64,000 nucleotides of DNA from Lantana camara (lineage: Eukaryota; Streptophyta; Magnoliopsida; Lamiales; Verbenaceae): contig CM074856.1 in the NCBI GenBank assembly GCA_037501455.1, positions 53,597,001-53,661,000 of the forward strand, in the 5' to 3' direction. The notes under the pieces were generated by a model. That model had not been told where the DNA came from. It saw only the letters and a list, made by a program, of their open reading frames with translations, and searched no databases. Shown here piece after piece: positions 56,397-64,000 of the stretch (positions are counted from its first letter, which is position 1; every line of letters starts with the position of its first letter). Made by a program: the position numbers and the translations under genes.

Positions 56397-57301
56397 TCAA
56401 GCCGCTGGAGCAATGTCCACATCGAGCACCACCAAAACAAGACCTGCTGGCTCCTGATGAGGGGCCGCGGGAGGCTCAGGATTGTTGTCCCCAGGCGCTT
56501 GTTGATTGCCGGGCTCGTTAGCATTAGGTCCATTGGCGGGAGCTGGGACGTTTTCGCCAACTGGAACCAAGGCATTCTCCTCGACAGGCTCTTGAGGCTC
56601 ATCTCCAAGAGGATCATTTTGTGCGGCTTGTGGAGCACTACTTACCGGGTGGGCTTCTGCGTACTCGTCTTGGAGAAGCTTAACCAAGAAGTCATACTCC
56701 ATTTCAGCAATGACGTCCGCGGGGTCATCCTGATCTTCGTCATCCTCCTCGCAGCGCTCATTGAACATGAGCCCCATGCCCTCAGCCTCCCTCATCGCCG
56801 GGTTGGTTAGACCCTTGTGGATGCCCTGTTCGACGGCTAGTTGAAGGAATTTTGCGCCTCGTCCAAGCAGTGCAAGGAAGCCGCAAAGTTGAAGGCCTTT
56901 GAGTGGCAGAACTTGATGAGGGCCTCCTTGTTCGCTCGTTCAAGACTTTGAGGCCATTCATGCATCGTCTCATTGAACTTCCTCTCAGCTTCCAGAGCCC
57001 TCGTTTTCCAGTTCTCACGCTCGGCCTCTGCCTTCTTGAAGCCCTCTCCCAGGTGGGCCAACTGGCCGCTCAAACTAATTCGAGCGCTTTCCACCGTCAC
57101 GAAGTCCTCCTTCAGCTTCTTCAGCTCCTCCTCCGTCTTTTTGTACAAGTCCTTGAGGGACTCGTACTTAGCTATGGCAGTGTCCAGCTCCTCTTAAATT
57201 TGAGTCGGATCGTTAGCACGTGCCATCTTCTTGTACTTGGCTTTAAGATCGGCATAAACGGAGGCCCGCTTTTGAATGTTCTTGAGCCGGGGGAGTACTT
57301 G
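56397..57301 (-). pseudogene. Antisense gene of D, exon 3 (coiled coil and acidic tail)
   Basis: Minus strand, from 57301 after acceptor CGCACAG to a TGA ending at 56397. It opens QVLPRLKNIQKRASVYADLK and has a strong coiled coil (YKKTEEELKKLKEDF ... FKKAEAERENWKTRALEAE). Then come NKEALIKFCHSKAFNFAASL and an Asp/Glu/Pro-rich tail. A TAA at 57194-57196 replaces the Gln of B, and one base is missing near 56850. Allowing for that base the exon is 906 bp, a whole number of codons, as in B (927 bp). The function is unknown; such coiled-coil ends occur in plant transposon-like proteins. Confidence 0.75.
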
Positions 57302-57393
57302 CTGTGCGGGTTCGAAGGAAGGGAAGTATTAGCAAGAAAGTGTTAGAGAGATACTCGCCAAGGATAGCAATGTGTAAAAGTGTGAAGACTTAC

Positions 57394-58024
57394 GGAGATC
57401 AGAGCGTGAGCTGCGTCGTAGGCCACCATCTCCACGGGCTCATTGAACAGATGCCGGTGGTCTGCCAAGAATTGGGCCCTGGCACAGAGGTCCTCGCTGA
57501 CGGTTTGGGCGAGCGTACCGGGCCTTAACAGAACTGCCCCACCGTCGGGGCACCTGAGAAGTTCCTGTCCCCTCGTCGGGAGAACCCCCACAAGTGCTCC
57601 TCCTCTGAAGAGGAAGTTTCCCCATCACCCTTGGGGCCCTCAACCACTTGTTTCCCTTTGCCCTCGATTGCTATAGTGTCGGGCATCCTCTTCCTCTTAC
57701 GGGAAGGTCTACTGGCGCTTGGCAGGGTCTCGCTTATCGCCAAAGGAGGCCTCGCTTGGTTAACATTGGAAAGATCGGGCACCCTCGAGTCCGTCGGAGG
57801 AGGAGGTGGTTGCACCATTATTCTGTTATCGGGGTTGGCCGCATGGTTTTCTTCTCGGCCCCGAGGGGGCTGCACGTTCGAAGAGGAGCCCGAACCGCGA
57901 GCGTCCCCCCTGCTACCGCGGCTTCGAGAGCGTTGTTGCTCCCCCTGTTGGGCCTGGTTCCTGGTGGCATGAGCGAAACGAGCGGCGTGCCTAATTCCTC
58001 CTGCCATCTCTAAGATATTTGCTC
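57394..58024 (-). pseudogene. Antisense gene of D, exon 2
   Basis: Minus strand, from 58024 after acceptor TTCTTATAG to donor GTAAGT at 57388-57393. Spliced to exon 1 the frame reads on through GANILEMAGGIRHAARFAHA. The exon is Arg/Ser/Pro/Gln-rich and probably disordered, with KRKRMP as a possible nuclear localisation signal and SSSEEEHLW conserved with B. One base is missing near 57530, giving an early TAA at about 57525; after the shift QFLADHRHLFNEPVEMVAYD continues to the donor. Confidence 0.75.
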
Positions 58025-58147
58025 CTATAAGAAAGATAAGTACAAGAGTTAAGAATCCTCATAAAAGCTTGGTCAATGGGCAAGATTATAAAAAGAAGAG
58101 TACAGTTAGTATCCCTATCTAAAAAGTTAGTGCCCTAAGAATCTAAC

Positions 58148-59267
58148 CATCTCTCTCCATGTCACGAGCCGGGGGATTGTCAAGATAGTAAGGGTCGTTA
58201 GAAAGACCACACAAGAACATAAGCTCTGCGTCATCTATCCAACCTTTTGCTTCAATAAGGTGACCCTCGTCCCTTAGAGCCTCGGCCAAACTCTTGGCCC
58301 AATCCCTTGGAAGGGCAGGTTCCAGGCGGTTCTTTGAAACCGAACCCCAGTTCGAGGGCACCCCAAAGCCTTCTTCCACGGGAGCCTTGACAAAGATGAA
58401 TTTTTCCTTCGAGTTGGGTCCGTAAGTACTGGAGGGAGAGTTGATTAGCTTCGTGTGAGCTTTCGCTTGAACGTAATAGAAGCCCGCCTCAGGAGATGAG
58501 CGTGATGAGGTAACTACTTGGAAAAGTGCATTAAAGTTCCGCACGAAGGGCTCGTAGCCAACACTTCTCATCAGAATCACGAAGCTTGTTAATAGAGCCA
58601 GGCCGTTGGGCACGATTTGGGAAGGACAGAGGTGCAGGTCATTCAGTAAACGGGCCATTGGGGTCGAAATGGGGAACCTCAAGCCCCCAGAGCTGATAGC
58701 ATCCACATAAACTGCCATCTCACCAGGGGGCGGATGATTGGCACGCTCGTGCTTAGCGAGGATTCTCCAAGTCAAGCGCTCATCCCAGAAGATGGGTGCC
58801 AGCATTGTCTTCACCTCACCGAGAGTGACCGTGCTAGGAGTTTTGTCTGGGGTGCGCTCGGTAGCTTGGTAGCCTGAATCTCCACCCTCCTTGGATCCTT
58901 TGGACTTTTTGGTTTTCCTGGGCCTTTGGGGTTTCTTGCCCTTTCCTTTGTCATGGGCTCTTTCAGAAGGCCCCGCTATTTCCTCGGCATTCGGCACCGG
59001 CACCGGCGCCGCCATCGCCACTGTCACAGTATGGCGATGAGGGTGAGTAGCACTCGCAGTTATGGGAAGAGTCCCCCCCTGTCTCTCTGCCTCCATTACC
59101 AAGTTCATCTCTTCGAAAAGAGGCTCAACCCCTTCTGGGTCCCTTACATCTATGACTGTCATGGCCCCTTCCAACCCTTCATCCCTGGAAGAATCCGAAG
59201 GAGATGAATTTTGGGTAGCCATCTCCCCGACTTCACGGGCAAATTCTTCAACATGTTGATCGGCCAT
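58148..59267 (-). CDS. Antisense gene of D, exon 1 with putative gypsy-type transposon domain
   Basis: Minus strand. The ATG at 59267 (MADQHVEEFAREVGEM) lies about 290 bp downstream of a TATA box. The frame is open for 373 codons to a donor at 58147. After a Ser/Glu-rich and a basic region (KGKGKKPQRPRKTKKSKGSK, likely nuclear localisation) comes a globular part with GGLRFPISTPMARLLNDLHL, CPSQIVPNGLALLTSFVILM and EAGFYYVQAK. It resembles the plant domain known as putative gypsy type transposon (Transposase_28, PF04195) from memory. Antisense genes at this place are known from Tat elements such as Grande and Retand. Molecular function is unknown. Exon 1 shows no lesion. Confidence 0.8.
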
Positions 59268-59369
59268 GGTAATGGAGAGATTGGGGAAAGTTATAGAGAA
59301 TCTAGAAGATGGGATTTTTCTAAAAAGAACAAGGATTCTTGGAGAAATCAAGCTTGGGAAGTTACTCAA

Positions 59370-59898
59370 TCCTAGTTATGATCCTAAAATTAATGAAGAT
59401 AGAAAGTTTCACCGAATGTTACCTTAAGATTTCTGGGAAAAACTTGAAGGAAGAAAGGAATGCTCTGGAACTGGTATGCAAAGAGTTTTTCTGCAAAGGA
59501 ATGCTCAGAAGATAAGTTCGCGTAAAAGGTGGAGTGGTTTCAGAATCCCTTATTTATAGGGATGGGAGTTGGTGCTTTTCGGGCAAGAAATTCAAAATTA
59601 CAATCATTTCCCGCTTAGGAAACCGTTCCCTTTATTGAACCGTCACGTACTTCCCAAGTCTCACGCACCCCACGCGCATCAGCATTTAATGCTTATACGT
59701 TCCAAATGGTCAGAAGAAAGGACAACATTTAATGCTTGGACGTAACAGACGGTCAGGCGAAAGGACCGCATTAATGGCGCAATCAGAAGGAAAATTGCCC
59801 AACACGCCAAAAACCCTTACAAGCGTCACGATCGGAGGGTCGTACATGATAAATTCTACAGCCCTTATTACAAAGGACTACAGAATTGGGGGGCAAAA
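59370..59898. other. Region between antisense gene and 3' LTR of D
   Basis: It contains the leader and TATA box of the antisense gene, a repeated word (CATTTAATGCTT.. ACGT near 59680-59745) and the polypurine-like tract AATTGGGGGGCAAAA at 59884-59898 directly before the 3' LTR. No protein is seen on the plus strand. Confidence 0.7.
59551..59560 (-). promoter_or_regulatory. TATA box for the antisense gene of D
   Basis: The minus strand reads CCTATAAATA, a strong plant TATA box. It lies outside the 3' LTR, about 290 bp before the ATG of the antisense gene, so the gene seems to have its own promoter, independent of the LTR. Confidence 0.6.
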
Positions 59899-60732
59899 TG
59901 ATGGGGTCAAAACACGCTCATCCCCCTTTTCGGCACGTGGCACCTTGGGATGATGACACTTGCCTCTCTAGGATTGCATCAGACATATACAAGCGCTCAG
60001 ACCTTCGAGCGCCGACATCCCGCAAAGATACGCGTCAGCGCTGTTATGGATACACGTACGTCAACAATATTGCTCATACCGCTCTTCCACAAGCGTCGTT
60101 AGTACTACATAACTAATACCTCAATCAATCTAAGTGAACCTTCTTCGAGCGATACATACCCTCGTAGAGACTTCCACTTCAGCTTATTACAACAAGCCCT
60201 AGCCCTCATCCCCTAGCGGATATCTTGGCTTCCAAAGCTTATGGTTGTCACGAGCGCGCTCTTAAGCCCTCGTCACCAACCCCCCAAACGGCTCTCTGAC
60301 ACATCGTACATGCCCGCGCACCTGCCACTGTTGCCAACACTAACTCTCAGCAGCTTTTTCAGAAGATTCCTCCTAGGGTTCTCTCTCACAGCGCCACGTG
60401 TTAAGGCAACATTCGGCTAGGACCACATGAGGCAAATGACCCAAGGGCCCCTGACCCTCAACTATAAATAAACAGAGTCATCTCTTTCACTGTAAGCCAT
60501 CCTCATTACTGCAACTCCTACTTAGCTTACATTTTCCTCTTTCAGATCATCATCTGACTTGAGCGTCGGAGAGCCAAACTGGGTATCACCCCCGGTTCCC
60601 CCAGCTTGGCCTTCTGACTTTTCAGCGTGTTTGTCCTAGCAGGTAGAACCTCATCTTCTCCGGCGAAATTCCGGCGGTTTCTCCACTCAAACAAATTCTA
60701 AAGTGATCGGATCCCAATCCCGGAACCCATCA
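59899..60732 (+). repeat. 3' LTR of element D
   Basis: It starts TGATGGGGTCAAAACACGC and ends CGGAACCCATCA, 834 bp, and keeps the TATA box. It matches the 5' LTR except for about 14 substitutions and one 7-bp gap by eye. The TSD CAACT follows at 60733-60737. Confidence 0.95.
60462..60470 (+). promoter_or_regulatory. Intact TATA box in 3' LTR of D
   Basis: CTATAAATA, about 270 bp before the LTR end. The 5' LTR copy is altered to CTATAGATA (48816-48824). Transcription from this copy would run into the CACTA right arm. Confidence 0.65.
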
Positions 60733-61252
60733 CAACTAATTAAATCTAATTATTTAGTTATGTAAAACTTTCATCCTTTTTTTTGTATGTCATAAAAAGT
60801 TATACTTAAATTGATATACATTAGATTTTTATGTCATAACTAAAAATTGGAATATGTAGTTAATTAAATAATTAAGTAGTAAAATTTTTAATGGAATATG
60901 TATTAATATAAATAATTACATATTTAAAAATATTTTTATTTAAACTATGATAACAAGTATTTAATTATTTATTTAACTTAGTGTATGAATATTTGATAGT
61001 TGTTAAATATAACAAATGACATAATATTACCAATAACATAGCTTTCCAAGTTGGTTGGGTCTCCAAACTTCTACATTGGAGACCCAGGTTCGATTCTTGG
61101 TTGGCACATATTATGCAATATATATCATGAGCTACCTTCGGCTCGTTTGGTTCGGTCCGGGTGGGGGTTCAAACCTACTAGGGCTGGTGCGGTTGGCGGG
61201 TGGTTCTGAGGCCCACAAATAAATTTTTTATTTATTAATTTGAATTATTACC
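60733..61252. other. CACTA interior, right part, with tRNA-like hairpin
   Basis: AT-rich DNA without genes up to about 61020. At 61056-61086 an 11-bp perfect stem (TGGGTCTCCAA / TTGGAGACCCA) encloses a 9-base loop, and GGTTCGATTC, a good RNA polymerase III B box, follows at 61087-61096. It may derive from a tRNA-type SINE. A complete cloverleaf is not apparent. Confidence 0.55.
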
Positions 61253-61570
61253 TTTTCGACGGATTTTGCAATGAAAATTCCGTTGCAAAAGGGCAAAAAA
61301 ATTAATTAATTATTGGTCGGTTTGCAACGGAAAATCCGTTGCTAAATCTGTTGCTAAAAAATTCGTTGCTAAAACCGTTGCTAATGTTTGTGGGTAATAA
61401 TCCGTTGCTATAGATCCGTTGCTAATTCCGTTGCTAAAAATTCGTTGCTAAATCCGTTGCTATAGATTAGCCACGAGGGTTATAGCAATGGAAAATTTTC
61501 GTTGCTAAATCTGTTGCTAAGCCCGAATCAGTTGCTAATTTGGCCAAAATCCGTTGCTAAATCCGGCGTT
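61253..61570. repeat. Right subterminal array of the CACTA element
   Basis: About fifteen GTTGCTA or GCAACGGA words are packed here, mostly in one orientation (CCGTTGCTAAA...), for example TTTGCAACGGAAAATCCGTTGCTAA near 61320. They match the words of the left array. Confidence 0.85.
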
Positions 61571-61585
61571 TTTCTAGTAGTGGTA

Positions 61586-62239
61586 ATTTACAATATGAAA
61601 TTGATAAATGAAAATTTCCCTTATTGATGGTTTGATATTTTTATTTTGCTTTTGTACAAATTTTATATCTTCATTATTGCACTTTTCATAAAAAACACCT
61701 TTTTCAAATTTGTATAATAATGCATTGCATTTTTTACACGTCTCATTATCATAAGAAGGACTTTTTTCAAAGGATAACTATTTGTAACATCATGAACTAT
61801 TGCGTTTTTTTTATGAACTCGAACTATAAAATGCCTATGTTTGCAATCTCAACTATTGTTTTTTAATAAATTGCAACTTGATTCCACTTATCGTGTGACA
61901 CGTACACAAAATTTCTTCCACGTGTCACATGATGAGTGAAGTCAGGTTGCACTTTGCTACAAAACAATAGTTGAGGTTGCAAATTTAGACATTTTATAAT
62001 TTGAGTTGCAAACTCCAAAAAACGCAATAGCTTGGGATGGTCAAAATTTTTATCCCTTTTTTCAATCCTGTCAGTCTCCCTTAAAACAATAACATGTATA
62101 TCTTGTATAATAATAAAGGTATAAGTAATATTATTTCTTTTGCACTATTTATGCCTCCAGTTATATTCATTTATTTTTTCTTCTATCTTTCCAATATCTT
62201 TTTTCCCTAAACAAAGCAACCCAACATAGGAAAAATAGT
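61586..62239. other. AT-rich flank around the MITE
   Basis: Outside the MITE no feature is seen. 61586-61761 and 62066-62239 are AT-rich and probably old repeat DNA into which the CACTA and MITE inserted. Confidence 0.6.
61771..62056. mobile_element. Mutator-like MITE with long terminal inverted repeats
   Basis: This element of about 286 bp has imperfect inverted repeats of over 100 bp. The left arm reads AGGATAAC..., AACTATTGCGTTTTTTT, ACTATAAAATG.CTA, TTTGCAA.CTCAACTATTGTT; the right arm gives the same words on the minus strand. The 9-bp flanks TTTTTTCAA at 61762-61770 and 62057-62065 are identical, the duplication size of Mutator-type elements. The middle contains CACGTGTCACATGATGAG. It codes for nothing. 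Confidence 0.85.
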
Positions 62240-64000
62240 CTCAAGTTAAGACTCACCCAATTTTGTCAGGAGCATCCTAAACGCAATAACGATATTGAAC
62301 CTTGTGACCTATTCTCACCAACTTATCTTGGGATTTATTTAATCTAATTATCCAAGGCCTTTGGAGTAAAGATCGGCAATTAAATATCACATTTTTCATT
62401 GGGTGCTTTTCAATATTCTCTTTTGTCATCCATTTCACGACGTCTCTGAATCAATCTCCATGTTAATTTTCAAAAATTAGCGTCTCTCCCAAGTTAGTGT
62501 TAATCTCTCACGTAAACCCAATAACTCCTCTACATTATTGAAACTCTACTAAGATTGTTAGTGTATCCAAGCACCCATCTTCACCTGTGATCTCGAATAA
62601 CACCTCTGGCCATAACATTGTTGATGTGGTTACAAAAACTTTCATCCGAGTTTAGTTTCACCCATCTCTTATTGGGTTTATTCAACGACAACTTAGTGTA
62701 GATTTTATTTTGTCTGTGTTTTTTGTCCTAACTTATTAGTATTGAGGTCTCAAATAACTCTTTATGGAACGAAAAGTGATACTTCTAAGCTTTATAATAT
62801 TTTGATAGCTTCATCGTTTCCTTGCTTTCCAAAAATTCTAAAGCGTCAAGATCAAGACAATTCATCCTGGATATTCCGTTAATATATTACTCTCAATTTT
62901 GCTATTGAAACTCTCTTTGATCCTGTCCGATCTTCACAAGTCACGAAGATTTCGTTCAGTCTATGCATTAACAATCTTGTCCTACACCGAAGTGTGAAAC
63001 AACTTCTAAGTACGTGGTCCATCTATTCATGTCCAGTACAACAACTTGTATATACGTTACTTTCCCAAATTTTCTATCAATACTTCAATACATTCGTGAG
63101 AAAGTATCATGTTGGCAAAGCCATAAGAAAATCTTGAATTTTTGTGCGTGAGGTAATTTCCAAATTCATTTTTAATTTTTCTCGCATGTTTCATCTAGCA
63201 CCATAAGCAAACTATATGTCGTTTTATAGGAGAATTCATCATTAGTCTATCCAATCCAAACTCTCTTATCTCTGTTATCATGCAGCGCAATTAGGACACT
63301 AAGTATCTCATTCACAACCTCCTTGGACAATAATGTTTTCAGCTTATTCAGGTTTTAGTTTTTATCTGTGTTAATGGGATTACATACCATAAAATCTTTA
63401 TACTCCTCATGAATGTTATCTCCAAAGATGTCCGCTAGTTTATCTTGTGATAACCATCTATCGCTCCATGAAAATGAGCCTTCATTATTCCCAATCCTCC
63501 AGTTGCAAAATGGCTTCACCATTCAAGTGTTTCTAACTATCCCCTTCAATGCTCGGGAAACCATAAGTTTAGGCTTATATTTGATCAAGAATGTTCTCCA
63601 CTTTTAAATATTTTTTCTTATGTATCTAGTTTCACACCGTGGTTTCCTTGTTGAGCATTCTCTATTCTGTTTTGGCGAGCATCGCTATATATTTTTTTAG
63701 CCTTTTCTTAACCCAATCCACATTCTCGCTTCTTTCTAGCTATCTTCTTGTACACTACAAAATGGTTCCGTTTCTTTGTTATATCAATTGCCTAAAGAAA
63801 GTTGTGCTTTAATCGATCAAGTTTATCGCCACGTGATTGGGGAGCCAATTTGTGCATGTGGTAGCTGGAGATCGAGATCGTGATGGACTAAATAAATATC
63901 ATTTGCCCGAAAAGGTTTGTCATTTTGGCTTTCTATCCAAAGAGGAGCTTTTCGACTCTTTTAATCACAATCGAGAAATGCTCATTATAGTTTCAGATAA
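62240..64000 (-). pseudogene. LINE (L1-type) 3' half: zinc-finger and RNase H region, decayed
   Basis: The minus strand, in several frames, gives in order from the right edge: WRIGNNEGSFSWSDRWL (about 63440-63520), KEVVNEILSVLIALHDNRDKRVW and FSYKTTYSLL, then the reverse-transcriptase zinc-binding region (WKLPHAQKFKIFLWLCQHD, about 63090-63165), and last an RNase H-like part (NKRWVKLNSDESF, ARGVIRDHR, about 62540-62690). Stops and shifts abound. The right edge (CACAATCGAGAAATGCTCATTATAG, split here as CACAATCGAGAAATG and CTCATTATAG) resembles 28737-28770 in the other LINE, so both may be one family. Confidence 0.8.

Larger units (their letters stand above)
48253..60732 (+). mobile_element. 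Tat-type Ty3/gypsy element D, complete but defective, nested in the CACTA
   Basis: It has LTRs at 48253-49093 and 59899-60732 and a TSD CAACT at 48248-48252 and 60733-60737; the element is 12480 bp. Order: leader, gag, pol (PR, RT, RNase H, archaeal-like RNase H, integrase), tandem-repeat spacer, antisense three-exon gene with its own TATA box, polypurine tract and 3' LTR. By eye the LTRs differ by about 14 substitutions and one 7-bp indel, so it is young compared with B. Even so, Gag-Pol has about seven lesions. Confidence 0.95.
46446..61582. mobile_element. Non-autonomous CACTA transposon, split by element D
   Basis: The left end is CACTACTAGAAATCTG (46446); the right end read inward on the minus strand is CACTACTAGAAAAACGCC (61582). 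The 3-bp duplication GTA lies at 46443-46445 and 61583-61585, as expected for CACTA (En/Spm) elements. Both ends carry arrays of hairpin-forming GCAACGGA/TCCGTTGC words. Removing element D and one copy of its TSD leaves about 2.65 kb. No transposase frame is found, so it would depend on an enzyme from elsewhere. Confidence 0.9.

Noticed and set aside
56457..57676. Plus-strand frames opposite the antisense gene of D
   Set aside because: They are not conserved in B, and the splice sites, phases and homology support the minus strand.
63413..63607. Plus-strand frame at the right end
   Set aside because: It lies on the opposite strand of the LINE; the minus strand gives clear LINE motifs.

Overview
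The window is a block of nuclear plant DNA, almost certainly from a flowering plant with a transposon-rich genome. I found no host protein gene, rRNA or bona fide tRNA gene. Nearly all of it consists of transposable elements nested in one another. Two Ty3/gypsy lineages dominate. The first is Tat-type: a dual RNase H, a C-x2-H-x4-H-x4-C Gag knuckle, and an extra gene on the opposite strand. The second is Tekay/Del-type chromoviruses: tRNA-iMet primer site TGGTATCAGAGC, LTRs of about 2.5-2.85 kb, and a C-terminal chromodomain. I cannot name the species; a eudicot is a guess.

Layout. 1-1092: 5' end of Tat element A on the minus strand, running off the left edge. 1791-about 26925: Tat element B (+), missing its 3' LTR and interrupted by a solo LTR (3869-6834, TSD CCTTA, part of a tandem duplication), a Tekay-family solo LTR (7047-9280, TSD TTTGC) and the complete Tekay element C (16565-26390, TSD CCTCT). 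26930-27527: minus-strand LTR fragment. 28737-30110: decayed LINE (-). 30111-31997: AT-rich remnants with one GC-richer island. 31998-44885: truncated Tekay-like LTR F (-), split by the complete Tekay element E (32617-42863, TSD AATAG). 44886-46445: old AT-rich repeats. 46446-61582: a non-autonomous CACTA transposon (TSD GTA) with hairpin subterminal repeats, split by the complete Tat element D (48253-60732, TSD CAACT). 61771-62056: a Mutator-like MITE with 9-bp TSD. About 62240-64000: 3' half of another LINE (-), leaving the window.

How the parts work. In the Tat elements, sense Gag-Pol (protease, reverse transcriptase, RNase H, second archaeal-like RNase H, integrase) is followed by a tandem-repeat spacer and then by a gene on the opposite strand. 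In D that antisense gene has its own TATA box and fits a three-exon model whose splice sites and phases are largely supported by B. In the Tekay elements one Gag-Pol frame ends in a chromodomain, which in this clade is thought to guide integration. Every coding region here carries stops, frameshifts or deletions, so no copy looks autonomous.

The most unusual signals are: (1) the spliced antisense gene of the Tat elements; (2) a cluster of short palindromes at about 0.9-1.1 kb inside each Tekay-type LTR, whose sequence differs between families while its position is kept; (3) conserved splice-like sites inside the Tekay LTRs; and (4) a CACTA transposon that can be reassembled across a 12.5-kb insertion.
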